From: Symbiodinium natans
Lineage: Eukaryota > Sar > Dinophyceae > Suessiales > Symbiodiniaceae
Direction: 5' to 3'
Assembly (NCBI GenBank): GCA_905221605.1
Contig: CAJNDS010002382.1
Span: 62,001-126,000 of the forward strand
DNA length: 64,000 nt
Shown here piece after piece: positions 32,090-43,561 of this stretch. Position 1 is the first letter of the stretch, and each line of letters starts with the position of its first letter. Below the pieces are notes generated by a model. It searched no databases. It saw nothing but the letters and a program-made list of their open reading frames with translations, and was not told the origin of the DNA. The position numbers and the translations under genes were made by a program.

Positions 32090-32620
32090 CGCTTGCGAGG
32101 CAGAGTCTGCTTGATTTCAAGGTTCTTTCGACAGAACATGTACTGTACTGGTGGTCGAGGTTTAGGGTCTAGGGTTCGGATGGCCATTTGTTTGCTTGTT
32201 GGCGGTGCCCTCCCCGCTACACTCTCCCCCTTTACCTGCAACCTGCAAGCACTCACAAAGCGCAACCGGTTGCGCTATGTATATTCCTGCAAGCACACAG
32301 CAGTAATGAGTAAGTGTCTTCCAGGTGCTTGCAACCTGCAAGCACTCACAAAGCGCAACCGGTTGCGCTATGTATATTCCTGCAAGCACACAGCAGTAAT
32401 AAGTAAGTGTCTTCCAGGTGCTTGCAACCTGCAAGCACTCACAAAGAGCAACCGGTTGCGCTATGTATATTCCTGCAAGCACACAGCCGTAAGTGTCTTC
32501 CAGGTGCTTGCAACCTGCAAGCACTCACAAAGCGCAACCGGTTGCGCTATGTATATTCCTGCAAGCACACAGCAGTAATAAGTAAGTGTCTTCCAGGTGC
32601 TTGCAACCTTCCGGCACCGT
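32090..32620. repeat. Palindromic repeat array C with leader block
   Basis: Palindromes occur at 32,259, 32,352, 32,445 (one base altered) and 32,531, spaced 93, 93 and 86 bp. The block before it (about 32,090-32,250, with GGTTCTTTCGACAGAACATG) is repeated directly at about 49,010-49,150, again followed by palindromic units. A degenerate thirteenth copy lies at 32,811-32,828. Confidence 0.9.
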
Positions 32621-32829
32621 ACCCAGAGTGATCATGGATCATGGATCATGTAATTGGGTTGCTGCGTTTGGAAGCGGCTAGATGCTCCCAAGCTCCCGGC
32701 CAGGGCAGAAGATTGCGACAGCCCACCAGCCTGGCACTGGCAGCTAGTGCAAGGCCAGACACTAGGTCCCACACCAGCTGCCCTATGCATCTTCCTGCAA
32801 GCACACACAAACCGCAACCGGTTGCACTA

Positions 32830-33464
32830 TGTGTATTCCTGCAACCACCCCGACACCGGACTGCAGGATCCCACAACCTTCCTGCGCTCACAATCATCAT
32901 GTAGCATGTATGGACTGCTGAGTCTGAGGCAGCAATATCCCATCATGAATGTTCTACTTCTCGCCTGTCAAAGCAACCCAAGCCTGCCCTGAGGCTGGGA
33001 AGGGTGTTCGGAGTGGGTGCAATAGTGCTGAAACATGCACTTACTACTCAACCTGGATCCACAAAAGGGGCAGCCATTTGCTTGCTTCTTGGGCGTTCTC
33101 TCCCCCAAAGCTTACTTGTGCTTGTGCTGCCCCGGCCCCTGCCTTGGAGTTCCGCTGCTGCAGGCCCCTGCCCCCGGAAAGACCTGCAGAGCCACCGACT
33201 TCTCAAAAGACATGAAGGCGGGCCGTTTTAGGGCTTTGCAACTTTAGTTTACAAGAGCATTCTTGTTTGGCTGGAGATTGTGTTTGGAATGGTTTGGGAG
33301 GATGATGTTTTCTAGTTCCAGGAATTCTGACAGGTGATTTGCAAGAAATTATGATTGCAAACGAGTTCCTGCTCACCTGTCGTCCCCACACAGAAACAAA
33401 CGGCTTGCGCCGAAAGGTGCAGCCTGAAAGGCAAGGTTCCTTAGAATTGCAAACAGTTCCTACT
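32830..33464. other. Non-coding repeats before the internal inverted repeat
   Basis: No supported gene. About 32,990-33,080 repeats part of about 29,975-30,015. About 33,178-33,462 is a direct repeat of about 43,838-44,145 (shared GGCCGTTTTAGGGCTTTG and ACAAGAGCATTCTTGTTTGG). Confidence 0.55.
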
Positions 33465-34406
33465 CTCTGCCAGTGACCCTCTGAAACCGTTGAGGCTCGA
33501 GTGCAGGGCTCATACAGTGGGTCACCGAAACACAAGCAGTATAGGTGCAATAGAGAAATCTTAAAGGAGAGGAATTCCACTGAAGGGCTTCTATGTACAG
33601 GTGCAGCCAAAAAAACCTGACACACTAGGTCACCGAAACACGAGCTGCCATGGACCCGCGGTCTGCTCTGAAGTCAAAAGCAAAGCCGACGGAGCCACCT
33701 GCACCTTGGCTGGATGCGCAGCGGACCTCAGAGCAGCAGCCGGCTGAGATGCTTCAGACTGCTCTGCAGGCGAAAGCACAGCCGACGGAGCCAGCTGCAC
33801 GGCTGGATGCGCAGCGGACCTCAGAGCAGCAGCCGGCTGAGATGCTTCAGACTGAGGTGGAGCTTCAGGGTGAGGTGGAGCTTCAGGGTGACGTGGAGCA
33901 GGGTGACGTGGAGCAGGGTGAGGTGGAGCAGGGTGAGGCGGAGCCCCGGACATGTTTTGGATTTTTCGTTTGATGGTTTTCATGTGTTGTGCAAGTCCAG
34001 TCAGGCACTTAATCCAAGTCTAAACTTAAGTGACTGCAGAGCACATCCGCTCCAAGTGGAACCAGTTCGTGGCTGAGCTCCCCACTTGGTGGAGCCACCT
34101 GAAGGTCAAGGGCTCCGGATCCGTTTCAAGCTCTCTCAAGTGACAGGAGAGGAGAGGTTCCTTTGACCGACTGCACAGCTGACAATTGCAACACCCTGGC
34201 AAAAGAAGATTCGCTGTTCTAGAAGTCTGCAGAGAATCCAAAGACCGAAGCCCTGGTGTGTCACAAAAAGCTGAGGTCGGTTGCCTGGGCCGATGGTTCG
34301 CCTTCGAGGCCTGTTGCCAGGGTCACAGCTTCCACAACGAAGTCCCACAATAACAAAACCATCTGCTGAAGCACAGCTGTCGACTGAGTTTACACTTCAC
34401 AGTCAC
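33465..34406 (+). repeat. Internal inverted repeat, left arm
   Basis: Matches the reverse complement of 49,514-50,455 with small indels. The match runs into the N gap at 34,407, so the arm may be longer. Both arms encode the same acidic repeat protein and the same short downstream exon. Confidence 0.9.
33650..33973 (+). CDS. Low-complexity acidic repeat protein, copy 1
   Basis: 107 codons. Two imperfect repeats of a KPTEPPAPWLDAQRTSEQQP-like unit are followed by pentapeptide-type repeats (VELQGE, VEQGDVEQG) and the tail PRTCFGFFV. The inverted copy at 49,920-50,270 keeps the frame, and all length differences between the copies are multiples of three, which argues that the frame is or was translated. 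A possible second exon at about 34,033-34,130 reads EHIRSKWNQFVAELPTWW and is also conserved in the other copy. Function unknown. Confidence 0.5.
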   Translation: MDPRSALKSKAKPTEPPAPWLDAQRTSEQQPAEMLQTALQAKAQPTEPAARLDAQRTSEQQPAEMLQTEVELQGEVELQGDVEQGDVEQGEVEQGEAEPRTCFGFFV

Positions 34407-34506
34407 NNNNNNNNNNNNNNNNNNNNNNNNNNNNNNNNNNNNNNNNNNNNNNNNNNNNNNNNNNNNNNNNNNNNNNNNNNNNNNNNNNNNNNNNNNNNNN
34501 NNNNNN
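34407..34506. other. Assembly gap (100 N)
   Basis: Exactly 100 unknown bases, a conventional placeholder for a gap of unknown size. The left edge coincides with the point where the inverted copy at 49,514 would continue, so the gap probably results from repeat collapse or scaffolding across the inverted repeat. Confidence 0.98.
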
Positions 34507-34789
34507 GTCGGCTGGCATCCAAAGCCAGGGCAACCAGAAGCCCGCCGGTTTCCTGAAGAAGGAAGACCTGGTGGACGTCCTGGATTGCCACCCGTTCGCA
34601 GGGGACATGGCATTGGGTGCCAGCCGACTGAGAATGGCTAGCAACCTCCCATGCCGTTTGCGCGTGTGGAACCTGGAGTTCACAGGGAGCCACTTGGAAA
34701 GCACTTGGAAGTAATGGTTTTTTTTGCAAACCAGAGTTCCCAAGAAACAGCATAGAAGCTCATGTTTGCCAGGGTTTCCAAGTTTCAGT

Positions 34790-36271
34790 ACAGGCCAGGG
34801 CACAGCCTTTGCCATGAAAAGGTTGGCGCAAATGGTTGCGTCCAAATGGCTGAGCAAGCAGCTGCAGCTGTTCGAGCGCCAGGAATCCAGCAATGTCTTG
34901 AAGCCCGTGCTGCCGAGGATGGATGAGACCCTGACTCAAGGAGTCCACGAGGCCTACCAGGGCTTGGGCAAGCTGAGTTTGCGAGTCCTGGCTGCTTGCT
35001 GCAGATTATGAGTGTATAGAGACAGAACAGAGAGAAACCAGCTTCAGAGGAAGGGAGACATAGCTGAGGTTCTGCGCGGCCATGTGACAATGCTGGACCC
35101 GGTGAAGGTCGCTGAGTTCCAAACTGGTCCTCCGAGTGTGCGGGCTGCAACTGTGCTGCAGCTGAGCCATTAATCCACAGATATCTATATATATATATAC
35201 ATACTTATTGCTCCTCCCTTTCCCTAATCCTGAGACCTCATCCTGAGGCGATCAAAGCCATGGAGGAGGAGCACTTGGAGCACTGGTCCGAGGCATTGAG
35301 TTGCTTCCAGAGCGGCACCACCGTCCAGAACGACACCAGCACGGAGGATCCCAGGCCGGTTGTTCCAGGGGAAGATGAGCAAGGAGAAGCAGGGGCAGGA
35401 GAGGGCAAGATCCAGGTACTGTCTGACCCAGCCGCCATTGAGAGCCCTGACCTCGACTGCAAGAGTTTCGACAACTCGAAGGTCCTCATCATCAAGAAGA
35501 ACGGTGAGTACTTCTTGAAGGCCACTGCAGACCTCAGCCTCCCGCGCGGCTTTAGAATCGCAGGCTGCGGTGGTGGGAAGCTGACTCAGCAGCAAGGAGC
35601 CCACTCCGTCGGCTTTGAACTTGACCAGGGTGACAAGACCTGGGTTGAGGTGGCAATCGGCCAAAGCTCGGACGATGCCGAAGTTGAAGGCGTCGTCAAG
35701 AAGGGCTCGATTGAGCACAGGGCGACCTTGTACCAGGTCCTCAAGGAGTTCCTGACCTAGAGTTGGACACTCACCCTAAACCCTAAACCCGAGCCCCTAC
35801 ACCCTAAACCCTAAACCTTAAATTGAGCCCAGGCTGCACAAGACCACCGCCAGCAAGGAGATCCTTTGCGCCGGCTGGAAGTTCACCACAAAGCCAGCCG
35901 GCGCTGGCTCTCACGGCTGGAATGTGGAGAAGACGGAGAATTGGTTCTACGCCTTGAGGGACAAGGATGAGAAGAAGACCACTCCTGGAAATGTTGTTTC
36001 TTTTGCTGCGTTAGCCGTTCAATTCTGCAAGTTCCTACTCCATTCTGCCTTTCTTGCTGTCTTGCTGCATGTTTTGTTCTCCTGCTTCTTACCGGCTCAG
36101 GCAAGAGAGATGATCCTTGCGGATGTGAAGTTCTCCCCCTCCATTGTCTGGAGCTGGAAGTTTGCCTTCGACCCGGTGCACGCAAAGTTGACAGCAAAGA
36201 AGCCGACTTTGGTTTTGAATGAGGCACTGCGTTTGAAGAGCGGCCAGTATGTCAAGCTCGGCCAAGCTTGA
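34790..36271 (+). CDS. Multi-exon hypothetical protein
   Basis: Protein-like blocks on the plus strand: about 34,800-35,010 (RLAQMVASKWLSKQLQLFER), a 166-codon ORF at 35,260-35,760 (acidic start MEEEHLEHWSEALSC, then KVLIIKKNGEYFLKATADLS), and two blocks at about 35,840-35,990 (GWNVEKTENWFYALRDKDEK) and 36,100-36,271 (REMILADVKFSPSIVWSWKF). They are separated by probable introns, one containing telomere-like repeats (35,772-35,825). The third block begins before any Met, as expected for a spliced exon. I recognise no domain. Exon limits are approximate, and the 35,260-35,760 stop may be used or spliced out. Confidence 0.45.
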
Positions 36272-36280
36272 GCTTAAAGC

Positions 36281-37030
36281 AGCAGCACAGTTCAACCCAG
36301 GAAAGAGCTTAAAGCCTCTGGAGGTCCGAGGAAACGGCACAGGGTCAAGTCTTCAATTTTGGATGTCTGCGTAGTAAGTTCGGAGCCTGGGCTGCCTCAC
36401 TGATCCTACACGGGGTGGTGGTCTTTATGCATGGTTCTTGTTTCATTAGGCAAATATTCGGGGTCCTGTACATTTAGGGGCTGTGTTAAAGCATGAGGGT
36501 AACAGAGAAAGAGGCCACCACCAGCCTTTCTAAGGTTTAACCTGACAGCATCAGCAAAGTTCAAACCAGGAAAGAGTCTTAAGCTACTGCAGATCAAGGT
36601 TGGAAATCCGAGCGTGCGCAGGCTCAAATGTTTAGTGTGTGCGAAGTCAGTTCGGATCCTGGACAGCTTCACTGAGCCTTGGACCCTCTCACTGGTTCAG
36701 TCTTGAAGCCTGGCCTGAGAAGTAAGATTAGGGTCTGACACTAGGGGGCCGAGGAAACGGCGCAGGATCCTCAATGACTGTTTCCCTGCAAGTTTGCCTG
36801 ATCCTGGGGCCCTCTGGTGGGTTCAAGCTTTGAACAGCAGCACAGTTCAACCCAGGAAAGTTTCTGACTCTTGGGTCCGAGGAAACGGCGCAGGGTCACC
36901 TTGTCAACTCGGCTCCACTGTTGTGAGCAAAACTAGCCAGGGCAGTGCATGTGCTTGGCAACACAGAGCCGCTTTAAGGGTTCAGGGTTGAAGTGTTTTG
37001 AGAATCCTCCAGGTACAGATTTGGAGCTGA
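36281..37030. repeat. Diverged repeat cluster
   Basis: A motif containing AGTTCAACCCAGGAAAG followed by TCCGAGGAAACGGC recurs at about 36,290, 36,555 and 36,845 with varied spacing. It looks like decayed tandem duplication upstream of the methyltransferase gene. No ORF is supported. Confidence 0.6.
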
Positions 37031-37292
37031 AGTGAAGCACCAGTCGGAGCCCGAGCTTGCCTTCGGTTATACATCTTTGGCGCAACGTTGTTGCAGAGCA
37101 GTCTTTAATTTTGGCTGAAGCATGCAGCGAGCAGTGCAGGACTAGGCACAGAAGCAGAGCAGGACTGGGCACAGAAGCAAGACAAGAAAAGCCATGCAGA
37201 CCATTGGAGTTCATGAAGAGCTTACTCAGTGCAATGCCGGGTTCAGAACCTCATCCTGCACAGATTGTGGCATTGCTTTGCAATGTCGATGA

Positions 37293-39475
37293 GTGATGAG
37301 TCGACGTCAGAACCTTCTGGAGAACCTCCCCAGCCGAAGTCGACTGAGACAGGACTTTGCCATAGCTATGTTATTCATATTTGTGTTCCTGACAATAAAG
37401 TCAATAAAGCAAGGACATTCTGAAGAAGAATCTCAAGAGACATCAGAAGCTCCGGCCAGTCCGGAAACTCGTCGCATACAGCAAGCAGAAAAGGACTGGG
37501 CGCAGAAGCAAGGCAAGAAGAAGCGAAAAGCAAACCATGCAGACCAAGTCAGCTCGGACCATGAAGATGATGCTCAGCAGAATCCCGGGTTGAGAAGCTC
37601 ATCTTGCACCGATTTTGCAAGCTACCTCCTGAACAATGTGCTTTCCAGTGCAGAGCTGAAAAAAATCACAGCGAATGAAGTGAAGTTTGCAGAATTCTGT
37701 GCCGGCATGGGCACCGGTTCGCAGTCGCTGGCTCCTTGTCTGGGATAGTGCACTGACTCATGTTGTTTGCCTGCAGCAGTAGCTGGATATGCCAGTTTTG
37801 CCTGAGGCGATGTGGCAAAGAGTCTTGCGGCAAGACCATGACATATCACTGGAGGTTACACCATGTTTTTACACTGAACATGTCAAGTGGAAGCGAGAGG
37901 TGTTGCAAAAGATGCTGGCAGCTCAGGGGCACAATTTGGGTAAAGTGCCTGTGTATGGACCCACCTCAGAACTGGGATCGGTGCCGGCAGCAGCCCTGCC
38001 ATCACTATCCCTGGCTATCATTGGTGTGGAATGTGACGATGTGTCGAACCAGACCAGAACCCCGAAGAGCATTGTGGATGCTAGCGGACACAGTGGGAGC
38101 AGTTTCCTTGAGTTCCACAACTTCATCAAGGGCCTGGAGTGGTCGAAGAAGCCGGTGGCCATCATGTGGGAGTGCGTCAAAAATTTGGATGCTCACAGGC
38201 AAAGCTTGGATGAAAAAGGTACATCTGTGATAGATGACCTGATGCGAAAGCAAGGCTACGTTTCATGCTTCCAGGCAACTTTGCTGCTTTGGGATTCGGG
38301 GTTGTTTGGTTGTGAGACGCATTCAGGATTGATGGAAGCGGTTCAGATCGATTCCACACAATTGCTGAAGGTTGTGAACACCTACAACTTCGCCCTGCCG
38401 CAGAGCAGAAACAGAATCTATGGAATAAGCCTGAAAGTTCAACCAGGTCTTGTGCCTTTGGCTGCAGCTTACAGAAATTGAGGCCCTCTTTTTGTGCAGT
38501 GAAGTTCAAATGAAATCTTCGCGCCTGAGGGACTGGAGGCTGAAAAGGAAGCCAGCCACAAGGTCTTTTTGGCTTGGCAGCTGATGAGGCGATGCCAAGT
38601 GAAATGGCGGGAGCCTTTGGTTGCTTTGTGGCAGAGAAGCACAGATCAGCAAGCAGCCTGGCTACACCAGAGCAGAAGCCTGCCACTAGCACATGTCTCA
38701 ATCTGGACTCACCACAGCCAAGGAGCCTGCGAAGCGAAAGGCTGCTGCAGGCAGAGCAGCGTCCTGCCAGAAGTGGCCGAAGGATCATGCCGAGTACAAG
38801 AAGAAGAATGACATCTCGGAGGTCGATTTGCAGGTTCCACAGGTAAGATGGGTCCTTGAATGTTCTGGCCTCAGCACTGTCCGCTGCGCTGGGTTCTTCA
38901 GTTTGACCACAATTTGTGGAAGCATTGCTCCAGTGCAAGGCCTGCAGAAATTGGACCTGCCAAAGAGAGAGCTGGAAGCGACTTTGCTGTCTTTTGCCTG
39001 CTTGCGCAAGAGACTGGGGCGAGCAGCCGGGACTGCACAGCGGGTCAACCAACATGTTGGTTCTCACTCAGTCCATGTCTCATTCGACCCCAGGACATCG
39101 ACACCTCCAAGCTGTGTCCTGCTCTGCATTATCTGGCTTGGAACAGGCACAATGTTTATTTTTCAATTTCAATTTCGTGTGTGCTCCAGGCATGTCATCC
39201 CCTCTGGAGACTCTTTGACAAGACACAAGTGGAGGAGCTTTCATCCATGCCTACTTCCACAGAAGCGGTTTTTGTACTTGGACAAGGAAGGGGTGCATCT
39301 GAACAGATCGCCTACTTTTGTCATGAGCCTGCAAGGCTTGTCAGCCCTTGAGCTGAAAGCTGCGGGCCTGACAGACTTGAGCACTGCCCGAGCACAAGAG
39401 CTGGCAGGCAATGCCTTCACAATGAATGTCGCAGCCTGTATCCTGCTTTGCATTCTCATACATGTTCTGGACTAG
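37293..39475 (+). CDS. C5 cytosine DNA methyltransferase-like gene (multi-exon)
   Basis: Would transfer a methyl group from SAM to C5 of cytosine in DNA. Exon 37,293-37,740 has a Lys/Glu-rich N-terminal part, then motif I FAEFCAGMGTGSQSL (SAM binding). Exon 37,789-38,440 has motif IV GVECDDVS with the candidate nucleophile Cys82 (Glu replaces the usual Pro of PC), motif VI WECVKN (Glu128) and motif VIII PQSRNRIYG (Q-R-R). The downstream exon ending at 39,475 carries motif X, QELAGNAFTMNVAAC. Intermediate exons (about 38,570-39,230) are less certain, as are splice sites. A diverged copy of part of the first exon lies just upstream (about 37,140-37,290). Order and spacing fit the family; activity is uncertain given the altered motif IV. 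Confidence 0.75.
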
Positions 39476-39602
39476 TTGCACAGATACCAGCTGCTCCGGG
39501 CAAAACCTGTTCTTGCCTCGTCCCTCTCCTTTTCTTAAAGAGTTGTATTGCCGGGTTGGGTTTTGAGCGGCAAGTCTTGAGTTGCTTGACGAAGCTGCTT
39601 CT

Positions 39603-39800
39603 GCCAAACCCTAGACCCTTAAACCCTTAGACCCTTAGACCCTTAGACCCTTCAACCCTTCAACCCTTCAGCCCTTCAGCCCTTCAGCTCTTCAACCCTT
39701 CAACCAGCAAACCCTTTAGCCCTTTTAACCCCCAGAACCCTTTAGCCCTTTAACCCCTAAACACTTTAACAAGTTAGCCCTGAAACCCTTCAACTCTTAA
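39603..39800. repeat. Degenerate 9-bp telomere-like tract
   Basis: Runs of CCCTTAGA, CCCTTCAA and CCCTTCAG-type units in a row, drifting into CCCTTTAG. It separates the methyltransferase gene from the next gene. It resembles the flanking tract at 10,244 in being a nonamer variant of the telomere motif. Confidence 0.8.
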
Positions 39801-40009
39801 AACCTTTCAAGCTGTGCCGAACCCGCCATGGACTTTGCACTGAAGTTCTCTGCATCCTTGCAGAGATGCCGTAAACTGGACAGAGGATGTCTACACTGCA
39901 AGAATCGTCTCTTGCAGGGGAAAAACAGCTTTATTCCATTCTTTTCCGGATCGGTTTAGACATGTAAACTCTCAACCCCAAACCCTAAACCCATGTCCTC
40001 CTCCCCCCA

Positions 40010-43000
40010 GACCTCTGGCCCACTGCAGTTTGGAAAGGTTGCTACCTGAACGTGGCCCCTTACATGAATGAGCTGCAAGTGTATTCCAGCCAGCTTCATC
40101 GGCTTGATCGGGCTGTAGCAGACCGGGACATCCTCTGGGTTTTTAGCCGATCCTTGAGCTACGAGTCGGAGTCCAAAGAGAAACATGTAAAGAAGAGAAA
40201 AGCCCCGTCCTGTATGATTTTTGGAAAGCCTAAGAGGCGGAAGGCCAGTTCATCGACAAGCCGGGCTCCTCATGAATCTGGGAGCTCTCAGGCCACCAGC
40301 GAGCCATCAGAAAAGTCTGAACAAAGTACTTCTGAGCCAGACTATGAGGACGATGCTAAGGCTGATGATGAGTCCACATCAACTTCCCAGCCGGAGTCGG
40401 AGGGATCTGATGTGTTCTCAGCCGAGGAGAGCAAGCCTGGACCTTCTGCTCCCCAGAGAAGGAAGCAGTACAAAAGAAGGGTTTGCACCAAAAAGCCTTC
40501 TGTACAGTTGGAAGGCATCGTCCCTGCCAGTCTCAGAGTTTGTTTCAAGAGCGCTCTGGCTTTCCTTTGTGCATCTTCTTCGCAATTGGCAGTTCTTTTT
40601 GTGCTTTCTTTGCTTCACTTTCCCTTGCGGGTTGTTTTGTTCAGAGTTCACTGTCAAGGTTGGCTATGGTCGCGTGCACCGAGTGTTTGGGCAAGCAATT
40701 TGTGCAACTTTTATCATTGTTTCACTGCATTGATGTTTATTCAGCCATGCGCATTGAAGAACAAAGGTGTTACAAGGGGTGCCAGACAGGCGTGCCGAGG
40801 CCAACTCCATGAGATCAAAGAACCCGGCGAACAGTCCGATGCTGCGGGTTTGCAAGCTATTTCTGTGGCATCGTTATCAGTACGATGCTGAAGGCATGCC
40901 AGACAAGTTCCGATTCGAGACAAGTTCTTCCGGCGCACACAAGACCAAGATCGTCGACTCGATCCTTGTTTGGTCAAGCACTTTTTCGATGTGTTTGCTT
41001 CTCAATCATGATCGCAAGTTCAGAGTTTGTGTAGAAGAAGCAGGGTTTTCTAAGCCCCAAACCCCAAACACCAATGGAGGCGGCGGCAGTTGGAAGCAAG
41101 AAGCGGATCGTCATCTTCGTCTGACGTAGATGCTGCAGAAGATGCTGAAGCTCGCACAGTGGCATCATGCTCTCTGCAATGCTGCTCGCTCCTTGAAGCA
41201 CCTGAGAAGGTGCTAGGCGGTCCAGGTGTCGGACCAGGTCCCAGGCGGTATCTGGGTGTGGCTCGACCTGCTATGATGTTCCTATGGCTCCAGCAATGGG
41301 CCAAAGAGAACAGTCACCCTGTACCGTCCTTCAGCACTTTCTGCCGGGCAGTCCGAGAGTGCCGCGGGTGGCTCAAGTTCCGCAAGAATGCTGGAGAGCA
41401 TCCCGTTTGCGACACTTGCTGGCTGCTTGGCCTAGACTCAGCAGTTTTGTGGGCAGTCCAGTCCATGTAGGTGCATGGGGCACAGAAACAGAGTGACTTA
41501 AGGAGCTTCAAACAGCAACTCCGGCAGCATCTCACTGCTGCTCAGAGAGCCCAGCCCCTGGGCACAAACGAGACCCGAAGAGAATTGCGACCTCTCTGTG
41601 GGGATAAGTATCCAGCCCTGAGCAAGGACCTTGGATGAGTACATCAGACACCTGATGCTTCAATGGCAGGATCGCGAGGCAGACCTTCGGTGGGCAGCTC
41701 TCAGCGTTCAGCTGAGGACAACTTTGCGTTCTTCGGCAAGTTTAGCATTCACTTTTCTGTTGACCCCGATCAGCTTACACAGAGACCCTGTCAAGAACTC
41801 TGAGGATTTTTAGCTTGATGCCCCAGGAAAGTAATTCTTTTTACAGGCGCTAGGGCAGGTGTCCTGCAAAATGGCCATATGGTTTTGGGTATTTGTTTTG
41901 TGCAAGGAATGGGAGTCAGGATGAGGGACATCCAGGAATCCCTCAGCGTTCTGCTGCTCCGGGCCGATGCCCTGGACCAGGCTAAACACAAGTGTCCCAG
42001 GGTACTGACTAAGACACATGCCTTCGACGCTTTGCTGAGACCGAGCCTGTCGGTGATGATGCTGTGGGCCCAAGGCCACGCCCTGGCCTTTGACATAAAG
42101 GACCCAGACAACTTCAAGAACACCAACTCGAACGTTGAAGGGATGGCTCGGGTATTGGACATCGTCTACAGGAGTTGCAACTCTTCCCTTCCTCACCACG
42201 TGGCCATCTTGCAGGACAACTGTTCTCGAGATTGTAAAAATGGGTTGTTGCTTTCCTGGTGCATCAAACTCAAAGTCCTCGGGGTTCTCGACAAGATCTC
42301 CCTGCTGTACCCTGAAAAAGGGCATACCCATGGGCCGCTGGATGCCCTAGGCGGGCAGGCAGTTGTCAAGTGCTCCAACAGCGAGTTTAGCACACCAGAT
42401 GAGCTGGTGTCCCTGTACACTGGATTCCTTCAGGATTCCAAGGTGGATGGTGGTGCATCTTTCCGAGGTGCTTGGAAAGGCATTTCGGCCATGGTTATGT
42501 AAGAGTCTTTGTGGTATTTCGGCCATGGTTTGAGGATCCAGAGTTTTGCCTGGAGAGGGGCTGGTGGGGGGAAGGGGGGAGGGGGGGTTGGAAACTATCA
42601 ATTTTAATTCCGAGTGGTTACCAAGCAACAGCAAGGCGACCAACAAGCCGACTGGAAGAGCTGGTGGGAAGAGCTTGGCTTGGTTTTTGCAAACCTAACA
42701 GGACCGCAAGCGCCACACTCGCTGCTGCTACTGCAAGTGAGAGCTTTCTTTTCTGTGTGAGAGGTTGGCTTGGTATAGGCAGATCCTGGTGTGAAAATTT
42801 GAAGAAACTTTGTAGCCCAGGTTTGAGATCACAACTCTCAGAGCACTGGGGTACCTGCAAGTGCCTGTGACAGCATGGCCAGGGGCCCCAGCTTCCCACC
42901 CTGAGGACATCGTCCTCGTTGTAAGACAAAGGATGGCTTCTCGTCGATACTTTCAGGTGTGCCTGCTACTCCCTGGAGCACAAGTGCCGGCGATGAAAGC

Positions 43001-43561
43001 TAGACTTTCACGACAACCTCAAGGAATTTACCCGCGCAAGAACATCAAAGACAAAGAGAAGGTCATAGCCAAGGCCCAGCAGGCTCACAGGGAAGGTTGC
43101 ATCAGCGAAACTTTGCTGCAAACTATAGTGAACCAGCATTGTTACCATAAGACGTTGGCCCTAGACTTCAATGGATCCTGATTCCAACTCATGCTGAGGA
43201 TGCTGCTTGTGAATTCTTGGTCAGCTGGGTCAAAGGCACACTCAGACGGCATCCAAGACCTGCCCAGTACGAGTTCTTGAACCACAGGCTGCTTAGTTGA
43301 ACAAAGGATCGACAACCAGTGACCCGGACACAGCCCACTTCACCCTTAGAAGCCTTAGGCTGATATTGTCCCTAAACCCTAAACCCTAAACCCTAAACCC
43401 TACACTCTTTGTCTCTCAGGTTCGTTGATGATGATGGCGGCCCTCCTGTTCCTGCAAGAGAGATGCCAGCCGAAGTTCGACCGATACGAGTGCGAGCAGA
43501 ATCGGGAGCACAACTGCCAGCGGACAATGAGGATGATGAGGATGCAGAGGATGAATGATTA
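40010..43561 (+). CDS. RNase H-fold/DDE-like candidate transposase gene (multi-exon)
   Basis: Exon about 40,020-40,520: basic and Ser/Glu-rich (KKRKAPSCMIFGKPKRRKAS), likely nuclear. About 41,090-41,440: SFSTFCRAVRECRGWLKF then HPVCDTCWLL, a Cys-x2-Cys element. About 41,490-41,800: helical RQHLTAAQRAQPLGTNETRR and LDEYIRHLMLQW. About 41,915-42,480: catalytic-type core with AFDIKDPDN (Asp72 of the 41,879 frame), ILQDNCSRDCKN (Asp113) and KGHTHGPLDALGG (148-160). About 42,900-43,180: basic helical region. The last exon, about 43,421-43,561, ends in an acidic tail. The D...DNxxxxxxKN...GHTH pattern is, from memory, that of DUF7869-type transposase-like proteins abundant in dinoflagellates. Exon limits are approximate; an intron holds telomere repeats at 43,370-43,403. 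Confidence 0.6.
43370..43403. repeat. Short perfect CCCTAAA tract
   Basis: Four exact tandem copies of the seven-base telomere motif, plus part of another, lying between the last two probable exons of the candidate transposase gene and directly before a pyrimidine/AG acceptor-like site. Similar short tracts lie at 35,772-35,825 and 46,588-46,626. Confidence 0.9.

Noticed and set aside
30860-32620. Regular palindromic repeats that could be mistaken for a CRISPR array
   Set aside because: Units are 86/93 bp and repeat in full with no unique spacers. They occur in both orientations in a eukaryotic transposon, and no cas-like genes are present.
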